In this document: positions 1 through 10,262 of the stretch, one piece after another
How the letters are laid out: the number at the start of each line of letters is the position of its first letter
How positions within the stretch are numbered: position 1 is the stretch's first letter
NCBI GenBank assembly: GCA_000310025.1
Contig: FN649731.1
Span: forward strand, 2,227,220-2,291,219
Origin: Ectocarpus siliculosus
Taxonomy: Eukaryota; Sar; Phaeophyceae; Ectocarpales; Ectocarpaceae
Direction: 5' to 3'
Length of the DNA stretch: 64,000 nt
Notes under the pieces: generated by a model
The model's input: the letters and a program-made list of their open reading frames with translations, nothing else
The model's database searches: none
What the model was told of the DNA's origin: nothing
Position numbers and translations under genes: made by a program

Positions 1-23
1 CCTACGGCAGACTACATACATAC

Positions 24-250
24 TTGGAAAGGTCCCAGCTGTTCTTGTTGAGCTGGGCCCCCAGCCTTCCCATCCGGTCGCCGCCGAACCCTCCTCCTCC
101 CCTCCCCCCCCCTCCGAAACCGCTTCCGCCGCCCCGGTAGCGGCCGCCGCCCCCCCCCCCGTACCCTCCCCCACCCCTACGGCTTCGGTAGTGGTCGTGA
201 CGGCCGTAACCCCCCCCTCCTCCTCCTCCCCCGCTGCCGTAGAAGGACAT
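24..250 (-). CDS. DEAD-box RNA helicase (DDX5/Dbp2-like), first coding exon, partial
   Basis: The minus-strand frame starts at an ATG at 248-250 and gives about 75 residues: MSFYGSG, then a glycine/arginine-rich stretch with RGG-like and Tyr-Gly repeats, then a segment ending in the motif NSWDLSK. In DDX5/Dbp2 helicases a Gly-rich N-terminus followed by a W-D-L-S-K motif lies just upstream of the Q-motif and helicase core, so I infer an ATP-dependent RNA helicase of RNA processing or mRNP remodelling. The exon ends near 24 at a GTATGT donor (a second GTATGT follows 4 bases on). All helicase motifs would lie outside the window. An in-frame ATG at 281-283 is 11 codons upstream; the inner ATG fits the family better. 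The Gly-rich run alone would be weak evidence, so the call rests on the WDLSK segment. Confidence 0.6.
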
Positions 251-2616
251 CGTAGCAGGCTCCCTTGTGTGGTCTAAACCCAACCAGTAGGTCCATAAAC
301 CCCCCCCCCGCGTGGATGGGCAAGTGGGAGGGGGGGGGGGGGGTGTTGGGGAGGGACGTGGAGATATATTTGTTTAAAAGATCAGTGTTGGCAATGGTTC
401 TGGACTTTGGTTCTTCGAATGAGTTGCTGTTGCACTTGTTGGTGGTGTCGCCGTAATTGCTATCTTTTGTGTTAATTGTGAAAAAGAACGCTCTTACATC
501 TGATCTATGCATCCGGTACATATGGTACCCCCTTCACCATCAAACTCTCGCAAGGGTATTACTACTAGAGGAATGTGTTTTTTGTCACGGAGTGAAATGT
601 ATGCATATGCCTACCCCAGCAAAGGTACTGATCCTCCTGCAGTCATCATGTACTCACAGCAGTAGAAGTCAAGTGTACGGAAACCCAGATAGGTCTCTGG
701 AACAATGACCCACAACAACACTGTTCGGCAAATCACATTTACATTTTAGGTTCGCGAGAAACTCGTAGCTCGAATTGTAGCGTCTGAGTGATTACTGTAC
801 CTCTACTCTATCGAGGGGCACAAAGGACTGGAAGACCGAGGAAAAAGAAAAAATCCGCCCGAGATACCACGTGGGTTGCGCAGCTGGCTCCGGCCGGACA
901 TTTGCTCCGCATGTTTTGCTCTGCTGTTCACTTTATGGTCGTTCACTGCGTGGCCAAGCCTCACGCAGGTGCCAAAACAGCTATGCCTAGAAGATTAGGC
1001 AAGCACAGCCGTACCCAATGCTTCTCATTCCTTCTGTACAATGTGTCGTCAAAAAGACTGCTCTTGTCGACAGCTTGCAAGCCGCCTAGACTATGTTTGG
1101 CAAACTTCAACACTTCAACACCAGATTTTCACACGAAACCTGGAAACTTTCTGCATGCGGTCACACGGACTCATCGACCTCTCGCCAGCGGCACAAACAC
1201 CACCACAAGCAAAGGAGAACTTGTGGTTTCGAGCGTAAAAATGCACCAAGGGGGGGGCGTAGAGCGCGGTGGTGTTGATACAACCACACTCCTCGCTCGC
1301 TGCCTTGAACTATACGTTCTCCGTGCTGCGGAAGCAATCATGTTGAAAATCGAGGCCAGCACCAACGGACGGTGCAGATCCAGCACCGACCGATGACGGT
1401 TTCTACAGCCCTAGCATACATATCAACTCACCAGCAGAGAGCGCCAAAGTCTTGCGGGCCAGGGAAGAAAGCGCGCGGGGCGAAACAATCGGGAGTGTAT
1501 GTAGAGTAGCGAGGGTGTAGACCGAGCACAGAGAGCCAGTAAACTGGCTCTTTCCCTGCATGAAACCGACGGAAAGTCCGTGGTGCCACTTCGTTGTTTT
1601 CAAATCAATCTTGGCTCCGACGCACAGGCTCACGTCTCTTCCCGATTGCTTCGTAATGCATTGCGGAGTTGGCGAGAGTCTCTATGGCGAAAAATGTCTT
1701 GTGGTATATAATAGCCCTGCCGCGTGTTTTTGGTACTTGAAGGTTTGGATTAGTCTAAACTTCTTTCAAATTTAAATGAAGAATAGTGTTGACTCCGGAG
1801 TACACCACGTGTTGTTCAGCAGCAGTTATTTTAGTCTCCTCAAAACTAATGGACGTGTACAGCAGTAGCAGATAAATCGCGCATGTTCCGTAGATAAACG
1901 GGGTATAGGTTTGAAGAACATGTTGTTTTTTACCGAATGCAGCATTTTAGTAAGTGAAGGAGGAGGGTGGTGACGTCTGCTCTGCCCATAAATTCTTAAC
2001 AGAAAGCTCTTCTTTCTCATCACGCCACATCATTTGCACCCCAAGAGTTTGCAGTAACGATTCTCCTCTACTTGTAGGCGGTGTGCGAGTAGGGTGGGAA
2101 CGCATTTTTTTCTTTCTCCAGGCGCCACCGGTACACAACTTAGATACCTGGTACATGACACGGCCGCTTCTCCTATTAGTGCCGCGAAATGCTGCCGTCA
2201 ACGAAGGGTCGTCCGTTAGCGCAAGCATCATCTCGAGGTGCGTGGTGAAAATTAAACTATTCTTCCTTTTAGCACCGCCGAAACACCGCCTTCTCCGAGC
2301 ATCAGGACAGACAGGTACCCCGCTTCCCGTGTACCGTGGTAGCCAAATCGCTTAGGTTCGCCACTGACCACAGCTATTACACTCGCTCTCTCGAACCTTG
2401 GCACGCTACTAGGGCGGCTGGGCGCGTTCAAGCCCTAAGCGGTGTCACAAAGAGACCATCTTCATACTCAAGCGGGTTTTGCCGCAGCCTCCGTGATCTG
2501 TCCAACATTCCCATTTACGAAAACGTAAAACCCCCCTTCTCCAACTAACGACGAGAAAACTCGCCTCTTGCCACCACGAACACCGCTGCAACAGTCTGAC
2601 TCAACCATACACGAGA
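251..2616. other. Intergenic region between the helicase and the Cgi121 gene
   Basis: This stretch holds the 5' flank of the helicase gene and the 3' flank of the Cgi121 gene. Just upstream of the helicase start are G and C homopolymer runs (301-344). One exact TACAGCAGTA 10-mer lies at 1858-1867. The longest open frame (788-1396, plus) has no recognisable motif, no convincing splice sites and overlaps open frames on the other strand, so I do not call it a gene. Confidence 0.5.
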
Positions 2617-5600
2617 TCAATGGTCTTTGACTGCCATGCGCATAACAACGCAGTCTTCTAAGCTATTCACTGCCAGCTCTTCCTCTGTGATCTTATACAA
2701 CTTCTTCAATCGCTCCCGCCATTTGCTAGCGTCCCCCCCCTGCCACCGCTGTTGTTGCTGCTGCTGCTGCCCGTCGCCGACACCCCCATCCACCGGGCGA
2801 AGCCCCTCCCCCAACCTTTCCAGTCCGCAAGGTTGTCCTTTGATATCCGCCAGAACTGATCGGAGATCGTCCTCGTCAATGCCAATAGCGGCCACCAAGA
2901 GGTCTGCATCGTCCACTTCCTGTGTGCCCACGAAAAAAGAAAGCATCGGTCCATGAAATACGAAATGCACACACAGGTACTGTAGTCTCAGGAGATTCAT
3001 GTAGAACGGTGGTTCTGAATGCGAAGAGGGTGGACTACTTGGTTCGAAATGGTACTGAGCGGCGTTGATGTGCCAGACCACGAGTACCCTCTCTTCTTGG
3101 ATTTCGGTCTGCGGCATGTTTCTGTGCCTGGGTGACGGGCCGTTGAGCGGGTCTTCGCCGTATCCAGCTCCGCTAGGGTTCACGAAACAAGCGGGTGGTG
3201 TACGATCAAACCCGCGTTCATATGCACAGAAAACAAAACAAAACACACGCATAGCTGGCTATTTCAGAGCGCGCGAGAGATAACCAAGGCTGCTCGCGAG
3301 CGGAATCTTGGTCACAGGTTTACTCATTCATCAATTATCGTGTCCTTGGTGTTTATTCTGTGGTGGGTGTCGAAAGCACCGTCTCTACCTCTGCACACCG
3401 CCGGACCCTGCGATCCCCATAGCCGCCACGGTGAGAGCAGACCCAAAGAAGGGCATTCGTATCGGATGGGCTGTTTCCTTCAACAAACCTTTCTTGCAAC
3501 AAAGTGATTGCTACCCGCATCAATGAGTCGTGCATCTGTGTTAGCTCATTTTTGTTTCCGTATCGAAAAGCTATGCCCACTATGTGCTTGGTCAAGCCGT
3601 ATCTACAGCAGTCTTTACAGCTTGCTCGGTCGGCCGCACGGTCGTTTCTCTGCATTTGCCAGCACTACGCATGAGATTGCCCCCCCCACCACAGCTCCTT
3701 GCATGCCCATCTACAACAACGAGTCCGTCGGCGTGTGTTCGGAGTGTGATGAACCAAGACGCTCGGGGGGGAAGCAGTCGACAAGAGCGGAATCAAACAT
3801 TCTCATAATCGAAACGCTTAGCGTCGTCTCTCTTACTACCAATTCCACCTGCTACACAAATAAGCTGTGTGCCATGAGTCGTGTTCATTTTCCGCCCATT
3901 TAGCGGGGTGTGACTGGCTGGCACAGGCCTATCTAGCAAGTTGATCGCCTTTCGTCGACGACTTGGTAATGTAGACACAAAGAAAGGGCTATTGTGGACA
4001 AAGGGATAGAGCAAGCGAGATCTTCCGTCACAAAATGCTGCTCTTCCACCTCATGATGATTGCCACGCCCTTCCATTGTGTTCTACCCATAGCGGGTACC
4101 GCAAACCGTACCGCTTGTGTATCCTGCGCTTTCAACGATCGCGTCCCCTCGAGAGTCTCCCCAGGACACCTGTCTATTGAGTAACTTGACACCACCACCG
4201 CCAAGCCACCATCGACACACTCTTCTTCCCCAAGAAGCGAAGAACACTCGCCTGTACACAGAACGTCTGTAGAGTACCCGTGATGTTCTTGGAGCCGGAG
4301 AGCGACCACACCATCTCCGACGGCAGTGATCTGCAGGCGCGAGCACAACGAAACCGAGACGTTGCTGGTTAGGAGCATTACCCCACGGGGCATATAGGAA
4401 CCTTGTTTGCGGCAATACTGTACCTGCCAAAACCTGCCGCATATGTGCTGATTTTCGATCGTTCCAAGAGCGAAAGCATGACTTGTTGTCAGTGCAAAGC
4501 GCAACAAACACTGAACACCTGAACCGATCCTCGTGGTGGAGAACAGCTTCCCGACATCTTTGCTAGGATAGCGGAGACAAGCGATCGGATGTCGCACTTT
4601 TTTTTACTAGGCTTTCAAGCGGGTACGCCCAGATGGCGTAATACCGCTGTCTAAGAATACTCGACAAATCGACAAGTCAGACAAAAGTTGTACTCACGTA
4701 GCGGACGTCGCCACACACTTTCGACGGAACGACGCTAGCCATGGCCATGCATGCGGGCATTGAATTGAGAACAAGTGGTTGCGATCTTAACCAGCTGCGT
4801 GGTCGTTCCACCAAGCGCACTCCTCTGCCCGATAAACGCCGCGCAAGTTATGAGTCACAGAAAGGACGGCGTAGGACAGGTACAAAGCAATGTTATCGCT
4901 CGGTGTTTCCACTGTAGTGTGGAGAAAGGTAGCTGCGCAGATCAGACACAGGTACCGGTACCATGTAGCCTCTCTCTCACCTTGTCTTCATTTTCCCTGC
5001 TTTCTCCTTCTCGACTGCCATCGCCGCGGCCACTCGCAGCTGGAACACGCTGAGCACCAGCCCTGTGCGCGCGAGAGACATCAAGTCCAACAGTCAAATA
5101 CACATGAGAGGAGCATGGCTCAACGAGACCAGTTGTTCGAAACGTTGCTGTACGACCTGTGTGCCCAAGGTTCGTCCTTCTTGGCCTACCGGTAATGGGA
5201 TCTCTAGTGAGGCCGTTGAGTACAGCCCGGCAAACAGCCTTAGAGAGGGTGCAGGGAAGTTCTACCAAAGGAGGCCGGCAAGGCGCGCGCCGGCTTCAAG
5301 GGAGAATTGTAGAGCCCTTCACAAAGCGTGGGCAGGCTTAGTAGAAGATGACTTGGAGCTTTAGGGTAAATTGCTTCAGTTACTGGGCTTGAGGGGTCGT
5401 CACAAGGGGGACAATGGCGTGTGATACACGGACGGGAGGTCGTTGAGACACAACACCGAACCTTGCGCCTTGCAAAGCAAGAGAACAGCGGGGGTGAGAA
5501 TGACCGTGCGTGGACCCATGGGTGTCGGCATTGCGTAAGTTGAAAGTGAAGGCACCGACACTATTTTCTTGTGGAACAGGCCAGACGACTCAACAATGAC

Positions 5601-6497
5601 CTCGCCCTTGCTGGGTACCTGAAGCAAGCTATGATGGGAGAATGTTGGGTGCATATGTATTTCAGAGAATGCAGAGGAATGCAATAGATCATTGCTGCGT
5701 CTACTCGTCGGGAATTGAGGAGATCGGGCCACTGTCGTTGTCCCTGTTTGATGGAAATGCGTGATATCGTACTTTGGTCAAAGTGCGGTCCCGCATCAGG
5801 CTTACCAAACACAGGCCGGTCTTCTCCAGGAGGCCTGCGCCAACCTTTAAACGGCCGGAATACGTACCCATCGATTTCATTTGCCTCTAGAATGAGGGAC
5901 AAGTCGACCGCTGTACCTAGCTACAAGTAGCATGCTCACGTCAGGAGCACTGAGGGTGTCCACGCTGTACATTGAGCTGTGAGGCCTGGTACACGACACC
6001 CCGCCCACAAGATTCTATTTAAATTGCTCTTAAACTGGCCAGGACTGTCAGCACGCAACCCCCTTTGACCCCACCGAAATGCTGGTGGAACAGTTCTCTT
6101 GTCCGTACTGCGCGAGTCCTCGGCCCACTACGAACTGCTGTAGGAGTGGCAACGGTGTCAGCAGGTCATGATTCGGTTCATAACGTCTACAGCAGTAGTC
6201 TACATACGAAGTGCGATTCGCGCAGCTGCTATGCTTATGTAAAAAAGGTGATATTTTCCGGCAATTACCATAGGTAAGCCCCTTTTGTTGCTGTATGCCG
6301 ACTTCTTCTAACCAGGTGGCACAAGTCTAGACTATAGCAGCAGTACAGCAAGTGTCCTCGTGTCTTTTATTACCTGCGTCCAGAAGGGCGATGCGATTCA
6401 AATACTTCCTCTTGAGGTCTGCAGCGTTCTTGACGTTCGTAAACAACGCCAACATGAGCTTTGCATCAGGAAAACCGTCCACAGCGAAAGTCTCCAT
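2617..6497 (-). CDS. CGI121: KEOPS/EKC complex subunit Cgi121 (TPRKB), four exons
   Basis: Exons in transcription order: 6374-6497, 4434-4518, 3389-3602, 2617-2919; joined they give 241 codons plus stop and every junction phase agrees. Exon 1 begins METFAVDGFPDAKLMLALF and contains VKNAADLKRK, matching the N-terminus of human TPRKB and yeast Cgi121 (FP..., VKNA..LR.K). Exon 2 aligns with the family's FQ-L-AA-KA helix region. Exon 3 carries the GIAFRYG...DSLMRVAI segment, equivalent to EIIFNLS...EALKKFGI. Exon 4 ends KLKKLYKITEEE...CVVMRMAVKD, the conserved C-terminal helix. Cgi121 binds Bud32/PRPK in KEOPS, which makes t6A37 on ANN-decoding tRNAs; it also binds the tRNA 3' CCA end. The protein is longer than human TPRKB (175 aa), with an insert near the exon 3/4 junction and a Gln run in exon 4. 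The exon 2 donor (AG|GTTTTG) is weak, so exon 2 is the least certain. An assigned start upstream of 6497 is not needed. Confidence 0.85.
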
Positions 6498-8400
6498 GAT
6501 GTCCTCCGCCTGATCTGGTGTTTGTGCGTATGAACCTCGCGCTCAGGCGCGGAGAAGCGCTAGAGGGCAGGGGCAGCAAAGCAGCAAAGCGGCATAAATA
6601 CAAAGCAGAACCAAAAAGCTAACTATTGTATCGTGAACTCCAGCGAATCGGCACTGGATCCGCCGCGTTTTGGATGCACTGATCACCGATCCATCAATCC
6701 ACCTGCATCGTACCACACAGGCAACACACCACAGCACGCCCAGCAGCAGCCATTCGAGTGCAAGCGTGTTGTTTATGTGGGTGCGGACACGACGGTATGA
6801 CAGACGAACAACCAGGTCATATTGCCAGAGACGTTCGCGATGTCACCAAAGTGCCATTAGCGGCGGAGCTCGTGAAGGACAACGTCGGCTCGACCGTCAC
6901 TCAGCGCAACTCGAATTTCACAGTCGTCTCTCAGGTAACTACGGCCACACAAATCCTTTCGTAGACTTGATGCGTATAATCAAGCAATGGGAGTCACTTC
7001 GGGGAGGCAGTGGTTGTGCAACGCATCAAGTGACATGTGGCACGCACAGCGCAAATGGGTACATCGTCTCTCAAGTTCAGCGCATGAACCCAGCCTCGTG
7101 TTCTAGGCAGCGCAATACATGAATTCCACGTGGCACGGACGGTAGTGCTCTGGGTACCTCCTTCCAGTCAGCACATGAACCCGGCCCATGTCCAACGTTT
7201 GCGAGGGGGCATAAACCGAGCTCTCCGAGCACACTACGTATAGTAGTGTAGGCGGTGATTCCAAGAAAACATACATATACCACATGCAGGTATGCATACC
7301 AACGAGGGAGTGTGTGTTGTGTCCACCCCGCTGTAAAAGTCACGTACGTGTGTGTGTCTTTATTAGTAGCATCGACCGCGCTAACCGGCTGATCAATGAA
7401 AAGAGGCCAGTCTCAGTGCGGTTGAAAACACAAAACACTTCTAAATGCCATTAACTGGGACCCCGTGAGGGGGCGGCATGGGGGAGACTGGTCTATATCC
7501 TCCGGATCAAAGACAGAAACGTGCGTGTGTGTTCGTGCCAGCACAGAGAGAAGAGATCTTAGCCCGCAGTGATTGAAACTACTTTGAAGGGTCAAATCGT
7601 ACGATAAAAGTTATGTTGCGGCATTTTATTTACATGGCTTCTGAGGGGAAGGCTTCCACGTTCTCGCACAAATCCGAGACGAAAATAAATGCAACGATCA
7701 ACATAATTTAGATATAGTTTGTGACAAAAAACAGCACTTACAAAACATCGAAAATGAGACACAGACCGCCCGACATCCGACACGGGGCTCAGGCCGATAT
7801 ACTGAGGTTGAGCTTGTCTTTCTGGGTTTGCCCGACTTCTATGCAGACGGCAGACATATACGGCAATATCCTTTGAGAATGCCTCAGGGAAGGAACGAAC
7901 AATTGAGGGGGGGGGGAACGCTTCATTTTCAAAGATAGGGGAAGCATACCCCCGAAAATGTAATAGTGCCGGGGTCAAAATCCCCCGGGGGGGGATGTGT
8001 TACTTTTGCTACACCGTCACACCCATACACATGTGGACCTCACGATGTCCGGGACAAACGGCAGCACTACAAGAACAACACCATCAGCAGTAACATCAGC
8101 AACCAGCTTCCAAGTGTTTCGGGATGCTGTAACCTACGCTGTGACCCCCCAGCGCCCGAGGTGATGGGAAAGCTTGAGCGAAAAAATAACGACCCAGTGC
8201 GCCCTCAAAGGTAGAGGGGTGATTTAAAAAAACCGTAATGCGGGTGTCTCGTCCCGGGGCGTTCTCAAAGGATTCGTGGTGCAACGGCCGTTTTTTTTTT
8301 GTTTTTGTGAGGCGATCTCATGGACCGGGCAATCTCAAAGGATACAACGGTTTATGCGACAGAAGTCACGTGCAAGGAAATTATATATTCTCCCTCCCAA
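6498..8400. other. Upstream flank of the Cgi121 gene, no gene recognised
   Basis: Open frames on both strands are short and lack recognisable motifs. The sequence just upstream of 6498 on the minus strand presumably contains the promoter and 5' UTR of the Cgi121 gene. No TATA-like or other firm signal was identified. A minus-strand open frame at 7592-7978 has a coding-like middle part but no supporting splice context. Confidence 0.4.
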
Positions 8401-8480
8401 AGCCATCCCTCTTTGTTGCCGACGGGTTCTCGTCGCTTAGCAACGACGTTGTAAAACAAGCCCCCCCCTGGTGTGCCGTC

Positions 8481-9554
8481 ATGGTGTGCAACGAGGTCAG
8501 GGAGGAACCAGTAGAACATAGATGGAAGTGGGGGATCGAGGAGATTGCAGAAGTGGACCAGTACACATACCTCGGAGTAGAGATCGCAAACGACTGCTCG
8601 TGGAATGCATACATGTCCAAGGTAGCGGAAAAGGGTAAAGCACGAGCAGGGAAGCTGCACCCAATACTCGCAAACCGGCACCTCGATACACGCATCAAAT
8701 TGGCGGTTTTGAAGAGCGTAATCGTACCGCCGCTAGAGTACGCCGGAGAAGTATGGGAAGGAAATAAGAAGGTAGTGAAAGAACTCGAGGCGGCGCAGAT
8801 GAAAGCAGCGAAAATCATCCTAGGATGCTCCAAGCGCACCAGTAATGCAGCCGTAAGGGCAGAATTGGGGATCTAATCCCTACGGTCGGGAAGAGACGCA
8901 CGGAAGCTGGCATGGCAGTATGGCATGTGCGGGATGGGAGAGGAGAGGTTGCCGAGAATAGTATGGGAGGCGAAGTGGGCAAACAAAAAGAGGGGTAGAC
9001 AACCCACGGAATGGTTCAAGGTTGTAGAGGACGTATGGAAGGGGTCAGACATCGACGAAGATGAAACGCTGGAAACGGAGGGTCTACAGGGGTTCAAGGA
9101 TAAGATATCTGTTGCTTGTGCCGAGAGAGAAGAACGGAATCTAAGGAAAGAAACCAAGGATAAGGAGGGTCTAGAAGTGTACGGAATGTGGAAAGAAGGA
9201 ATAGGGTTCAAGGACTACCTACATGGACGAATGGATGCAGGGACAAAGCTCAAGGTCAAATTCAGGACCGGGGACATAGGCCTTCGAGAACGTCGACGAA
9301 GACATAGGACGGTAGACGACGAAGACGACAAGTTCAAATGTGATTGCGGCTTCGAATGCGAAGACCGTGTTCATGTAGTCGCGGAATGTCCGTGGTACGA
9401 AGAGGAGAGGGAAGTGTACATGACTGAGCTGGGAAGAATACAAGGGACGTTCAGGGAGATGTTTGAGGCATGGAATAGAGAGGAGAGGACGGTAGCTGTA
9501 CTGGGGAGAAGGAAGTGGTTTGAAAAGGCGGCAAGGGATATCGTTAGGATGTAG
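8481..9554 (+). mobile_element. 5'-truncated non-LTR retrotransposon: RT C-terminal part and Zn-finger, with one internal stop
   Basis: One reading frame runs through this region, interrupted by a single TAA at 8874-8876. It reads YTYLGVEI, then LEYAGEVW, then LEAAQMKAAKIILGC and AVRAELGI (stop), then RDARKLAWQY. This is the order of conserved blocks after the palm of LINE-type reverse transcriptases (YLG, W, Q...I-G, AELG, R..KL.W). Near the end is a cysteine/histidine motif, CDCGFEC...H....CP, like the C-terminal zinc-binding motif of many LINE ORF2 proteins. No catalytic FADD box, endonuclease or ORF1 is present, so the copy is 5'-truncated and cannot move by itself. The frame is otherwise undamaged on both sides of the stop, which suggests recent insertion. 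The frame ends at TAG 9552-9554 and is followed by the dispersed repeat described below. Confidence 0.8.
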
Positions 9555-9572
9555 ACAGACTATAATAGGGTA

Positions 9573-9735
9573 GACATTTTTGAGCCACCTTTGGCAAAGT
9601 AGGAAGGAACGATTGGCCATCGGTGATCGGTCCGGTGGGAACAATGTTCCGTCCTTTCCAGGACGGGTGGTCAATGGTTTAATCGTTAAGGCATGCAAAA
9701 CATAAGAGTACGCCCCCCCCCCCCCCTGGTGTTTG
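9573..9735 (+). repeat. Dispersed repeat, copy 1 (3' tail of the LINE fragment, tRNA-like segment)
   Basis: This stretch follows the LINE stop codon. Its first half (from the CCACCTTTGGCAAAG motif) recurs at 21680-21769. Its second half, with TGGTTTAATCGTTAAGGC followed by a C-run, resembles the D-arm/A-box region of a tRNA and recurs in altered form at 10150-10262 and, inverted, at 20236-20325. I infer either the 3' UTR of the LINE family or a SINE that shares this tail. Confidence 0.6.
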
Positions 9736-10149
9736 CCATCGGGGTTGGGTTTTCGTTGCTTGGCAATGACGTTGTAAAACGAGTCGATCACGTGTGAGCT
9801 CGGCAACCAGGTAACCTCTTTTTTTCCCCTCTTTTTTTTCGCGGTAACCATAATGGTGGTCGAGAGTAGATTATGTTGTGCGAGGTCGAGAACCCGCACT
9901 CCACGCAAAGGGGATGATCGCACCACGTTGTGTTAAATTGGTCAAGCACCCTCGAAGCAGCTACACAGTGCGTATAACTGTCTCTGGAAGTGAAAGACCA
10001 GAAAATAAATGAAGTCATACGCAGCTGTCATCCGTACGCAAGGAAGTAAGCACAAGATGCCAAACACCCTTAGCAGGATGCAGCGCACCCTTCACGCGAC
10101 GCGCCGAATACCTCACGGTGCTTCGCGCTTGGTGATGTGAGAGCCTGGC

Positions 10150-10262
10150 CCGGTGAGAACCCAGCGTGCTCCGTCCCGGCTTCGTAGGGATGCGAGGTCA
10201 ATGGTCTAACGACTACGGCATGCACGACTATGAGTACACCTCCCCCCCCCCCTCCCCAAAGC
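10150..10262 (+). repeat. Dispersed tRNA-like repeat, copy 2
   Basis: The core GGTCAATGGTCTAACGACTA with CATGCACGACTATGAGTAC and a C-run matches the inverted copy at 20236-20325 closely and copy 1 more loosely. No cloverleaf or clear B-box could be assigned, so this is not called a tRNA gene. Confidence 0.6.

Noticed and set aside
788-1396. A 202-codon open frame on the plus strand
   Set aside because: Composition is irregular, no motif or splice context is seen, and shorter open frames overlap in the other frames and on the other strand.
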